Positions 43,801 through 51,323 of a DNA stretch of 64,000 nt are shown here, piece by piece. The stretch is from Caulobacter sp. (GTDB lineage: Bacteria > Pseudomonadota > Alphaproteobacteria > Caulobacterales > Caulobacteraceae), in the NCBI RefSeq assembly GCF_017744445.1, contig NZ_JAGIBH010000008.1:1-64000 (forward strand), read 5' to 3'. Position 1 is the first letter of the stretch. The number at the start of each line of letters is the position of its first letter. The notes beneath the pieces are model-generated. The model was not told the origin of the DNA, did no database searches, and saw only the letters and a list, made by a program, of their open reading frames with translations. A program made the translations under genes and the position numbers.

Positions 43801-46800
43801 GCGCGGTCATCGCGTTCGGCGCGCCCTTTACCGCCGGCCAGATCCAGGCCCGTCTGTTCGACTGGACCCGCGACCTCTACTGGAATGCCGCCCAGGACGC
43901 ACCGCTCGGATTCGGGGCGATCGCCGCGCCTGGCCTGCTCTATGAACAACAGCGGGCGGTATTTCCCCCCAGCTTCGTCACCGAGGTCTTCGGCGACAGG
44001 GTCGACACGGCCCATCTTGGCCCCGAAGGCGGTGAAGGCGCGGGCTATGTCCTGGCGGACGGCTACTGGTGGACCCCGGGAGTTCGCCGCGTCTATGCCG
44101 GGGCCGAGCAATATTTCGTACCCGTCGCGATCATCGATCCGTACGGCGCCCAGACCCAATACGCCTATGACCGCTACGCCCTGGAGATGGTCTCCAGCAC
44201 CGACGCCCTGGGCCAGGTCACGCGTTTCGCGATCGATTACCAGGCGCTCCGGCCCTGGCAGGTCACCGACCCCAACGACAACATCACCCAAGCCGTCTAT
44301 GGGCCGCTGTCGACCATGCTGGCCGTCTCGGTCTTCGGGGAAATGGATGGCCGAACCGTCGGCGACGCGCCGCTCGACGGTTATGACTACATAGCGCCTC
44401 GGGACAAGGCCGAGGTCCTGGCCGATCCCGAGCGCTTCCTGCAGGGCGCCGGCAGCTTCTACTGGGAAGACTATTTCGCCCCGGCCCGAGGCGAGGGACC
44501 GGTCAACAGCGTCTTTGTCGAGGCCGACCGCGCGATCAACCCTGCCTTCCCGGTCTGGGACCCGGGTCCGCGGCGCTACGGCGCGGTGCTGGCCTATGTC
44601 GACGCCAGCGCCCGCCCCCTGGCGCGACAGACCAAGGTCGAGGGCGCGGCGCTCGAGCCGTCACGGCCGAACGACGCCTGGCTGGTCACCGACCAGGTCG
44701 CCTATGACAGCCAAGGCCGCGTCGCCAAGCGCTACAATGCGTATGCCTCATCCTTGCCGGTTCTCGATCTCGAGCCCGCCGCACCCTGCACGCTCAGCCA
44801 GTACGACGCCGTGGGCCGGGTGATCGCCACCGTTCTGCCGCCCGGATTTTCCACGCGCACGCGCTATCACACCTGGGGTCGCGACGTCTGGGACGCTGAC
44901 CAGACCGTGGTCCAGTCGCCCTACTACCAGGGCCATATCAATGACCTTGACCCCAGCTTCGCGGGTGAGCGCGACGCCCTGCTCAAGGCCGCCCAGTTCG
45001 ATGGCGCCTATACGAGCTTTGATCTGGATCCGCTGGGACGCGACAGCGTCGAGACCCGGCGCGAGATCTTCGCGCCGCTGGGCGTCACGCCCCCGCCACC
45101 GGAACTCCGCCCGAACGGTACATGGCGCGACATCGCCGGAGCGGTCACGCGCCAGGCCGATCCGCGGTTCTATCAAGGCGCGGCCACGAGCCTGTTTAAT
45201 ATCGACACCGTCTACGACATGCTCGGCAAGCCGGTCCTGGAGCGGTCGACCGATCGTGGCCAGACCGCCCCCGGCGTCGAGCGTCGCTTGTTCGACGGGC
45301 TGGGCGGGCTGATCGATCGCTGGGACAATGCGGGCGCGCGTCTGAGCCACCTCTTCGACACGCTGCGCCGACCGACGGGGCTTCGCGTCCACCCCATCGC
45401 GGGCGCGCCCTACCGGGCCGAAAGTCTCGTCTACGGGACCGATCCAGCCCAGAACACGCGCAATCGCGTGGTGATCCGCCGCGATCAGGCCCAGGAAACC
45501 AAGATCGCGACCTATGACCTGGCGGGGCAGCTGGTCGCCGAGAGCCGGGACTTCGTGGTCGACGACTCCACGCCCGTTGATTGGAGCGACCCGGCGACGG
45601 TGGCGCTGCGGCCGGAGGTCTGGCTGCTGGGTCGTTGCTACAACCGACGCGGCTGGCTTCTGGCGACGATCAATGCCGACGGCACGGTCAGCGCCAGCAG
45701 CTTCTACGTCAACGGCTGGCTGGCCAGCGTCGGGCTCGCGCCCGCGCAAGATCAACCGGCCGTACCCGAACTGGTCGAGCGCCGCTACACGCCCAGCGGC
45801 AATGTGGCCTTCAATGACTACGCGAGCGGCGTCAGCCAGACCCGGCTCTACGACCCGAACACCGATCGCCTGACCACCCTGACCACGACCCGCGCCAGCG
45901 ACGGCGCGCGGTTGCAGGACGACCGGTACTGGTACGATCCGGTCGGCAACGTCACGCGGATCGCTCACGCCGCCGAGGCCCAGCGGATCTGGAACGGCGG
46001 CCTCGCGCCGCCCGACAACGACTACACCTACGACTCCCTCTATCAGCTGCGGGTCGCGACCGGTCGCCAGCAGGCCGGGATGACGGCGGCGGGCGCGCTC
46101 GCCCCCCCGGCCGCCGATCCTTCCCAATCGGTGGCGTTCATCGAACGCTATACGGTGGACCCGTCGGGCAACCTGACCGAGATCAGCCACACGGCCAACG
46201 CCAGCGGCGGCCAGGGCAGCTGGACCAACCGCTTCGCGGTCTCCGCGACCTCGAACCATGCCGTGCCGGCCGACTGGGTCCAGGGCGGCAAAACCCCCGA
46301 CGACTACTACGACGCCAACGGCAACCTGGCCACGCTGTCGAACCTGCCGCGGATCCTCTTCGACTATCGCGACCAGATCCGAGCCGCGACGCTGGTGGCG
46401 CGCCCCGGGGCCGACGACGACGTCGAGTTCTACGCCTATGGCGGCGACCGCCAGCGACGGCGCAAGACCAAGCGCTTCCTGCAGGGGCCCGGCGTCACTG
46501 TCGTGGAGGAAACCTTCTATATCGACGCCCTGATCGTCACGCGCCGCTCGCGGATCACCGCCACGGGAACCACCCTCGACGCCGAAGGCCGGTCCCTTTC
46601 GGTCCTGGCCAAGGACGAGCGGATCCTGATCATCGACCAGGACAGTCAGGAGCCGACGCCCCAGCGCCGCTACCAGCTGAGCAACAACCAGACCTCCATC
46701 ACCCTGGAAACCGACGAGACCGGCCAGATGGTGACTTACGAGGAGTACTTCCCCTATGGCGGCCAGGCCTACGCCAAGGGCCGCACCCAGCTTGATCTGG

Positions 46801-47750
46801 ACACCAAGCGCTTTCGCTTCGTCGGCCGCGAGCTCGATCGCGCCACCGGCCTCTATTGCATCGGCCTGCGCTATTACCTCGCCGGCATGGGTCGTTGGCT
46901 CAGTCCCGACCCGGCGGGGGTCAAGGACGGCCTGAACCTTTATGCCTACGCCCGCTGCAATCCCACGACCTTCGTCGACAAGAGCGGCCTGCAACGGACA
47001 CGGCTGACGGGAACCACCGCCCAGGTCCAGCAGCAACAGGCCAGGATGAACGGTGACTTCGATCGGGCCAGGGAGATGGTCGACGATGCCATCCAGCTGC
47101 TCGAGAGCCAGATCACCTCGCGAAATGGCTGGCTCAACAGCACCTTGTGGTCGCGAGGGACGATTCAACAGCCCGATCAAATGATCCAGGACTGGTTCGG
47201 CATTCGCGGCACATCACGGACCGACGCCAACAACCTATTCGAGGTGCTCGACAATTTCAGGCAGATCCAGCGCTACTTCGCCCGCCCTCCCGTCCAGACC
47301 CGGCTCTCCTGGCGCTATGCGCAGAGCTTCTTCATCCACATCCCGCAGTTCAATATCGTGACCGATACACCCGCCTCACAAGGCACTATCGCCTATGTCT
47401 ACGCCAGTAGCATCAGCTGGCCCGACTGGCGCATCCTGCCGCCTTCGGTACGCTCGCGGCCCATGGGTCCCTTGACCGGCGTCGGCCTTCTGTCTCCGGT
47501 CATCAACCAAATTATCAACATGACCTCGGGGGAGGGCATCAATCTCTACGAGACGGCTCATTTTGGCGACGTCGACGGTAATGAGCGGGCTTCGACCTTG
47601 GTTCACGAGGCGTCGCACATGATGGCCCTGACCGATGATCATGCCTATGGCAAGGTCGACTCGCAGGCGCTTTCGACCACCAGGATGATGTACAACGCCG
47701 ACAGCTACGGTCTCTTCGCCCGGGCGGTCTACCAAGCCAACCACCCCTAG
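40842..47750 (+). CDS. Fused TcB-TcC cocoon with C-terminal M35/aspzincin-like metalloprotease effector
   Basis: A 2302-aa single ORF joining TcB and TcC. The N-terminus is the SpvB/TcB domain ('LSLTYGGSVGNSPYGLGFDL', about 44-63). A beta-propeller region with FG-GAP motifs ('DLNGDGIAGM', 'DLDGDGQLEL', 'DLDGDGRQDL') and the TcB middle domain (about 685-760) follow. RHS/YD repeats run to the TcC core ('GRELDRATGLYCIGLRYYLA', 'LNLYAYARCNPTTFVDKSGL', about 1993-2050). The last 250 residues form the effector: H2255-E-A-S-H2259 followed by T2264-D-D2266-H-A-Y-G2270, the HExxH plus T-x-D-x-x-Y-G pattern of M35 deuterolysin-like peptidases. The TTG start has AAGGAG 6 bases upstream; no ATG occurs before residue 31, well into the conserved domain. 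Confidence 0.9.
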   Translation: MRAPSEIQVPKIDVKEGAKISGQGDRFDVNMVTGAASLSLPVDAPSLRGVAPELSLTYGGSVGNSPYGLGFDLALPAIARLTDRGVPTYTDADRFLIDGDELTPAYASKAGAWIKDERTEGDYTVVRYRPRIETTSNRIEWWRHRDGGSYWKSVSAENTTTLYGDDPDARICDPAEPTRIYKWLATQTLDAHGNRIVYRYRREDGTGLPADANTAQIYIDAIGYGSWRDGQTERLAVEIRFDYGQYDLPGLDPVRPWPQRLDPFTTFRPGFELKTWRLCRNILTVHDLPDAPGGRALTKVLALDHDETPLFSTLRTAQQIGWRTEKDGSLVSQAKPALSLGFNAFDVSGAQWRALEVSGLPPFQGPPGRGHYQFVDLNGDGIAGMLFNDASRLVYWRALGDGRYQPPVTPLRAPIDRDLARGRCALMDLDGDGQLELVVRDRRRAGYYRRADETWESFVPFAGTPPEIGAPSAELADLDGDGRQDLMTVAAPDRLRVYRSQGTLGYGPPQTRRLPRDFPSERQQDPAILVAFANIFGDGLEHRVRVASGAVTVWPSLGHGRFGPARRLDNAPLFAADLDASRIFFADTTGSGYADLILASPDSLAIHRNLGGEGFAAAEIIPVPHGVSDLDIINFADVFGSGLAAFVLGKAGPQIVQYALDFPGAGATYRLAHIDDGFGGSTTLSYRSSTAFQLEARRAQRPWATPLASVFQLVSEVVRRDANTGLTTAARYDYADGYYDTVEREFRGFGYVRCLERPSFTAGGELFAEPSLSEHWNNVGAAVATERRSAPLPDFRGQPLVPDNVLDPAAYAAGGQTLRGAYRAVKDREAAKRKSGADAAGQARAVAYQTSAQNYLVTLLQPQIDGHMAAFRVAQRQSRALAQEDNADQARIADSYVLNQDEFGNPTLLAEIAYPRGSDPSLPPQQTVLIATATERAYINHPATAAEPYHYIGQQWQERKLQVGGLPTPADLFDFARVEQLYGQALGAVIAFGAPFTAGQIQARLFDWTRDLYWNAAQDAPLGFGAIAAPGLLYEQQRAVFPPSFVTEVFGDRVDTAHLGPEGGEGAGYVLADGYWWTPGVRRVYAGAEQYFVPVAIIDPYGAQTQYAYDRYALEMVSSTDALGQVTRFAIDYQALRPWQVTDPNDNITQAVYGPLSTMLAVSVFGEMDGRTVGDAPLDGYDYIAPRDKAEVLADPERFLQGAGSFYWEDYFAPARGEGPVNSVFVEADRAINPAFPVWDPGPRRYGAVLAYVDASARPLARQTKVEGAALEPSRPNDAWLVTDQVAYDSQGRVAKRYNAYASSLPVLDLEPAAPCTLSQYDAVGRVIATVLPPGFSTRTRYHTWGRDVWDADQTVVQSPYYQGHINDLDPSFAGERDALLKAAQFDGAYTSFDLDPLGRDSVETRREIFAPLGVTPPPPELRPNGTWRDIAGAVTRQADPRFYQGAATSLFNIDTVYDMLGKPVLERSTDRGQTAPGVERRLFDGLGGLIDRWDNAGARLSHLFDTLRRPTGLRVHPIAGAPYRAESLVYGTDPAQNTRNRVVIRRDQAQETKIATYDLAGQLVAESRDFVVDDSTPVDWSDPATVALRPEVWLLGRCYNRRGWLLATINADGTVSASSFYVNGWLASVGLAPAQDQPAVPELVERRYTPSGNVAFNDYASGVSQTRLYDPNTDRLTTLTTTRASDGARLQDDRYWYDPVGNVTRIAHAAEAQRIWNGGLAPPDNDYTYDSLYQLRVATGRQQAGMTAAGALAPPAADPSQSVAFIERYTVDPSGNLTEISHTANASGGQGSWTNRFAVSATSNHAVPADWVQGGKTPDDYYDANGNLATLSNLPRILFDYRDQIRAATLVARPGADDDVEFYAYGGDRQRRRKTKRFLQGPGVTVVEETFYIDALIVTRRSRITATGTTLDAEGRSLSVLAKDERILIIDQDSQEPTPQRRYQLSNNQTSITLETDETGQMVTYEEYFPYGGQAYAKGRTQLDLDTKRFRFVGRELDRATGLYCIGLRYYLAGMGRWLSPDPAGVKDGLNLYAYARCNPTTFVDKSGLQRTRLTGTTAQVQQQQARMNGDFDRAREMVDDAIQLLESQITSRNGWLNSTLWSRGTIQQPDQMIQDWFGIRGTSRTDANNLFEVLDNFRQIQRYFARPPVQTRLSWRYAQSFFIHIPQFNIVTDTPASQGTIAYVYASSISWPDWRILPPSVRSRPMGPLTGVGLLSPVINQIINMTSGEGINLYETAHFGDVDGNERASTLVHEASHMMALTDDHAYGKVDSQALSTTRMMYNADSYGLFARAVYQANHP

Positions 47751-47769
47751 CAAGAGTTCGACGGCCGCC

Positions 47770-48261
47770 ATGAGCCTGCAGCAGCGCACCTTGAAGGCCC
47801 GATTAGTCGGAGCGGCGCAACTGGTCGAACCGGATCCGTCCGATGGCCAGACGCCCTTCCAGCTGGCGCCGGGGAACTCCGTCGTGCTGGTCGCCACCGA
47901 TAGACGGCCGCGACGGTTCCTGACCTACGATACGGGCGCGACCGATACGCTGATGGTCGATCTGGGCCCTGGCTTTGACCCCACGCAGCCACCCGATCGC
48001 ATCACCCGGTGGCGCGCCATCGGGTTCTCCGTGGTCGGAATGCGGCCAACCTATGTGGCGCGGGAAGCGGATGGCGACATCAGCTTTGCGATGACGCGCT
48101 CAAGCTGGCTCGGGTTGGGCGAGCCGCAAGTCGAGATCCTCGTGAAATTGGGCTTCACGCCAACGCTCGACCGCTCGCGGGTTGGTCGACTGACGATCGA
48201 CTGGCGCCTCACAGCGCCAGCCAAGCTACAGGCCGACGCGCTGGCCCGTCGCTCGCCCTGA
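47770..48261 (+). CDS. Unknown 163-aa protein directly downstream of the toxin effector
   Basis: The gene begins 19 bases after the tcB-tcC stop. The protein has no signal peptide and no membrane span, and looks beta-rich ('SVVLVATDRRPRRFLTYDTG', 'WRAIGFSVVGMRPTYVAREA', 'VGRLTIDWRLTAPAKLQADA'). There are no cysteines. Position right after the effector-coding end suggests a self-protection protein or a secretion accessory, but Tc toxins usually have no dedicated immunity gene. No homologue recognised. The ribosome site is weak (AAGAG), so translation may depend on the upstream gene. Confidence 0.65.
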   Translation: MSLQQRTLKARLVGAAQLVEPDPSDGQTPFQLAPGNSVVLVATDRRPRRFLTYDTGATDTLMVDLGPGFDPTQPPDRITRWRAIGFSVVGMRPTYVAREADGDISFAMTRSSWLGLGEPQVEILVKLGFTPTLDRSRVGRLTIDWRLTAPAKLQADALARRSP

Positions 48262-48330
48262 AGCCTCGATCCCGACGCGCGGCCGACCCAGGCCGCACAC
48301 CGACAATCACATCCAGGGAGGATCATGATC

Positions 48331-48645
48331 ATGCGTTCGACCTTCATCCTGTCGATGGCCGCGGGACTGGCCTTGAGCCTCTGCGCCTGCGAGGCCAAGC
48401 CCCCGCCTAAGCCTGCGCCTGCGCCTGCGCCTGCGCCTGCGCCTGCGCCTGCGGGGCAGCTACCGTTCATCGTCGGCGACCCCAAGCTGACAAGCAGAAA
48501 CCGACCGGACGTTCCCGTCTGCGCACCCGCCGTCTGCCAAGCGATACAGCCGGCGCTCAGTCAAGCCTGCCACCAGCTCAGCCTACCGGATCCGTGGGTC
48601 TTGGTGCAGGGACCCGACGGCATTTGCTACTGCGAGTGCGCCTGA
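48331..48645 (+). CDS. Cys-rich lipoprotein with a Pro-Ala stalk
   Basis: A 104-aa lipoprotein. The signal peptide (MRSTFILSMAAGLALSLCAC) ends in a lipobox LCAC with Glu after the Cys, not the Asp that retains lipoproteins in the inner membrane. Next is 'KPPPKPAPAPAPAPAPAPAG', a rigid stalk encoded by seven CCTGCG hexamers (48412-48453). The globular end has seven cysteines ('VPVCAPAVCQA', 'ACHQLSLPDPW', 'GICYCECA'). Of the two tandem ATGs, the second (48331) has GGAGG at the better distance. It is the last gene of the toxin locus and overlaps the converging pectinesterase-like gene by 19 bases. Role unknown. Confidence 0.75.
   Translation: MRSTFILSMAAGLALSLCACEAKPPPKPAPAPAPAPAPAPAGQLPFIVGDPKLTSRNRPDVPVCAPAVCQAIQPALSQACHQLSLPDPWVLVQGPDGICYCECA
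48412..48453 (+). repeat. Seven perfect CCTGCG hexamers
   Basis: The tract encodes the (Pro-Ala)7 stalk of the lipoprotein. It is an exact in-frame hexanucleotide repeat, so slippage would change stalk length without a frameshift. Confidence 0.95.
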
Positions 48646-51011
48646 GGCCCTGGATAGCTCACGCTCAGTCCCCGCAGGACCACCGAGCCGCTAGGGCGCG
48701 AGGCAGTCCAGTAGAAGCCCGCGGCGCCGTAGCGGTTGGGCTCGATCGTCCCAGTCAGGTTCAGCGCCTCGCCATCGGCGGTGTTGGATCCCTTCACCGT
48801 CACCTGGCCGCCGCGCACCGAGACCTGAATGGTCGTGGTCGGCTTGATCACGCCGGTCAGCTGGTCCTCGCCGCTGATCGGCGTCCCATGGCCGTCCCTG
48901 ATCCGGTAGAGCTGGAACACGACGGCCGTGGCCGATCGGGTCGAGCGCCAGAAGCGCAGCGCATAGCCGTTCCGCGTGGCCGGATCGTACTTGAACAGGA
49001 TATCGGCGCGTGGACGGCCGTCGTCCGCGGGCGAGCCGGCGATCGAGAAGCCCTGCCCTTCCAGCTTGTCGGTGTCGAAGGTCGCCGTGACGTCCATGTC
49101 GCCCGCTGAGGGATGCCCGACATAGAGCAAGGTGTTGTCCTTGTCCCCGGCGCGCAGGCCCCAGTGGCTCTGATCCTCGAACGGCGGCTGGCTGGACCAG
49201 GCGCCCGTGAGGCTCCAGTCGCCTTCCCAGCGATCTGTGGCCGTGCTGTCAGGCTGGGCGCGAGGGTCGAGGGCGGCGGTCGCCGAAGCGGCGGCCGGCG
49301 CCTTGATCGGCGCGGTGCGGACGGGCGCGCCGGGCTGACTGAGATCGGTCTTCGGCTGGACTTCGGCCATCACATAGCGGCCTGCCAGGTTGCCGGAGAG
49401 CTTCAGTGTCCGCAGGGGCTCATTGCCGCGCGAAACAGCCACGCGCTGAGGTTGAGCGCAGGCCGCGTCGGCGCAGGTGAACCAGGTGACCAGCGACTGG
49501 TCCTGACGGCCGGTCGATCCGGCCAGGGCGTAGGTCACCGACACGCCGCCCTGCCCCGCCTGCAGCTTCGGCGCGGCGACCAGCGCCGGCGCGGGCCGAT
49601 AGGCCGGATCGACGGTGACATAGGCCGTGCTGCTGAAGCCATTGTCGGCGGCGGCCTTGATCGTCGCGATCTCGGTCCGCTCGCCGGTGTTGGCGGCGGT
49701 GACCGTGACGCGGTCGCCTTCCGCCGCGCCAAGCTTGACCAGCGGCGAGGACGAGCTCCAGCGCACCCGGCCCGTCGCGCCCTTGGGCAGCACCTGGGCG
49801 GCGATATCGACCGGCGCCTCGCCGGTGCGGATGCGGGCCACGCCGTTGGCCAGCTTGACGCGATAGGGACGCGCCCCCTGCCCTTCGAACTTCGCCCGCG
49901 TTCCGGCCGGATCCCAACCATCGTCATTGCCGTCTGGCGCCCAGCGCAGCTGGTTCCAGGGATTGAAGGCCAGGACCTCGTCCGGCGTCAGCTCGCGCGA
50001 GAGCGTGCGGCGCTCGGGCCCGACGATGCTGTCGATCAGGTCGACCGGCCGGCCGGCGTCGGTCTTGGTGCGATAGGTCAGCGAGGCTTCCGACTGCGGC
50101 GGCGCGCGCCAGCCAAACCACGCCAGCGGCACGTCGGGCAAGGTCGAGTCTATCAGCGCCACCGGGGCGACCGGCACCTTGTAGAACTGCATCGGCTTGG
50201 TCGCGCGGAACCGGGTGCGGATGAAGGTCGTGCCGCCCGCGAACAGGATGCCGCCGCCTTCGATGAAGCTTATCTCTGAATCCTCCCAGACGCTGGCGCC
50301 CGGCGCGCCCAGATAGTCGTCCGTGCCCTCCAGATAGGCGTTGGTGAAGTACGAGCGCTTGGTCCGGTTGAACATGGTGTCCAGCCGGCTGAGGATGGCG
50401 ACGTGCGAATAGACGTGCCGGTCGCCGCTCATCTGGATGGCCACCGCCTGGGTGATCACGCCTGAGCGCCGCTTCAAGCTCTTCGAGGCGTCGCCCGGAT
50501 AGTCGTAGTCGACATTGCAGTAGTTCAGGATCGTCAGGTTGACCGCCGAAAAGCCGTCGGCGTCGACGATCATCGTGAAGCCGTTGTTGGCCGCGCCCTG
50601 CTTGTTGCCGCGATTGTCGGCCAGCACCACGCTGCGGCGGTCGCGGGTCAGACCCATCAGGGTGATGTTGGGCTTGGTGATCGTAAGGCCCGGCTCGGTC
50701 GGCGTACCGCCCAGCTGATAGACGTCGGGCAGGATGCCGATGACCGTCGGCCGCTCGCGCTTGCCGGCCGGTGCGGCGGCATAGGCGGCCTGGATCGTGC
50801 GGTAGCGATGGGCGGCGGGGTCCTCGGGGCGCGAGGCGTCCACCAGGATGTCGTAGCGCTCCTTGGTGGTGTCGAAGACGACGTCGGTATAGCCGCGCAC
50901 GGGGCCAAGGCCGGCCAGCGTGTCCTGGGCGGCGGCGGGCCCGCCCGCCAGCAACAGCGTCGCCAGCACGGGCGCCAGAACGCTTGAGAGCAAGGCGTCT
51001 TTCGCGGCCAT
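48627..51011 (-). CDS. Secreted pectinesterase-like protein with Ig-like and lectin-like C-terminal domains
   Basis: A 794-aa exported protein. The signal peptide runs to about residue 29 (LLLAGGPAAAQ). A pectinesterase beta-helix follows (about 55-330). Its catalytic aspartates are kept as D211 ('SRLDTMF', matching QDTL) and D232 ('EGTDDYLGAPGASVWEDSEI', matching GTVDFIFG), and 'QAVAIQMSGDRHVYSHVAI' fits the family. An Ig/PKD-like part (about 380-560) and a C-terminal jelly-roll (about 610-790, 'WSLTGAWSSQPPFEDQSHWG', 'YGAAGFYWTASRPSGSVVLR') follow. The second of two tandem ATGs (51011) has GGAGG 6 bases upstream. It probably de-esterifies pectin outside the cell. It is divergent from the TonB-dependent receptor, with an operator candidate just upstream. 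Confidence 0.83.
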   Translation of the reverse strand: MAAKDALLSSVLAPVLATLLLAGGPAAAQDTLAGLGPVRGYTDVVFDTTKERYDILVDASRPEDPAAHRYRTIQAAYAAAPAGKRERPTVIGILPDVYQLGGTPTEPGLTITKPNITLMGLTRDRRSVVLADNRGNKQGAANNGFTMIVDADGFSAVNLTILNYCNVDYDYPGDASKSLKRRSGVITQAVAIQMSGDRHVYSHVAILSRLDTMFNRTKRSYFTNAYLEGTDDYLGAPGASVWEDSEISFIEGGGILFAGGTTFIRTRFRATKPMQFYKVPVAPVALIDSTLPDVPLAWFGWRAPPQSEASLTYRTKTDAGRPVDLIDSIVGPERRTLSRELTPDEVLAFNPWNQLRWAPDGNDDGWDPAGTRAKFEGQGARPYRVKLANGVARIRTGEAPVDIAAQVLPKGATGRVRWSSSSPLVKLGAAEGDRVTVTAANTGERTEIATIKAAADNGFSSTAYVTVDPAYRPAPALVAAPKLQAGQGGVSVTYALAGSTGRQDQSLVTWFTCADAACAQPQRVAVSRGNEPLRTLKLSGNLAGRYVMAEVQPKTDLSQPGAPVRTAPIKAPAAASATAALDPRAQPDSTATDRWEGDWSLTGAWSSQPPFEDQSHWGLRAGDKDNTLLYVGHPSAGDMDVTATFDTDKLEGQGFSIAGSPADDGRPRADILFKYDPATRNGYALRFWRSTRSATAVVFQLYRIRDGHGTPISGEDQLTGVIKPTTTIQVSVRGGQVTVKGSNTADGEALNLTGTIEPNRYGAAGFYWTASRPSGSVVLRGLSVSYPGPQAHSQ

Positions 51012-51027
51012 GATCATCCTCCCCTTG

Positions 51028-51043
51028 ATGACACCGGTATCAT
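51028..51043. promoter_or_regulatory. ACCGGT-centred 16-bp operator candidate
   Basis: ATGACACCGGTATCAT is a palindrome with one mismatched pair, 17 bases upstream of the pectinesterase-like start, in the divergent promoter region. Sites with an ACCGGT or similar CG-centred core flanked by TGA/TCA are typical of LacI/GntR-family sugar-acid regulators. The regulator is not encoded in the window. Confidence 0.55.
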
Positions 51044-51136
51044 TCCCAGCGGGACGACCGCGCCATTCGTTCTCATTTTCCCATCTTGGCTACACGGCGC
51101 GGAGGTCCGCGCCAAGATCAACCGAAGGGTGAGGCC

Positions 51137-51172
51137 ATGCCGATATCGCATGGCGAACACCGATATCGGCAT
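51137..51172. promoter_or_regulatory. 12-bp perfect inverted repeat upstream of the TonB-dependent receptor
   Basis: ATGCCGATATCG (51137-51148) is complementary to CGATATCGGCAT (51161-51172), with 12 bases between. Each arm also contains the self-palindromic CGATATCG. It lies about 150 bases before the receptor start and could be an operator pair or a leader hairpin. Confidence 0.45.
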
Positions 51173-51323
51173 TGGCAAGACAGATTGCCACAATGAAGAC
51201 TTAATTCGCCAAGCCCGCGCCGATCGGCGGAAAGCTCAAGTATCGCGCGTCTCCGTCACGCGACGATCCGGCAAATACAAAAAACATAACCCCGGTCCAC
51301 TCGGGGAAGGGAGAAACGCGCCT

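Noticed and set aside
44748..47180. Open frame of 810 codons antisense to the tcB-tcC fusion
   Set aside because: Same reason: complementary to clear RHS/TcC coding sequence with strong codon bias on the plus strand.
24600..48650. Integrative element with attachment sites
   Set aside because: The accessory block looks acquired, but I found no integrase, transposase, tRNA gene or flanking direct repeats to support an element with defined ends.
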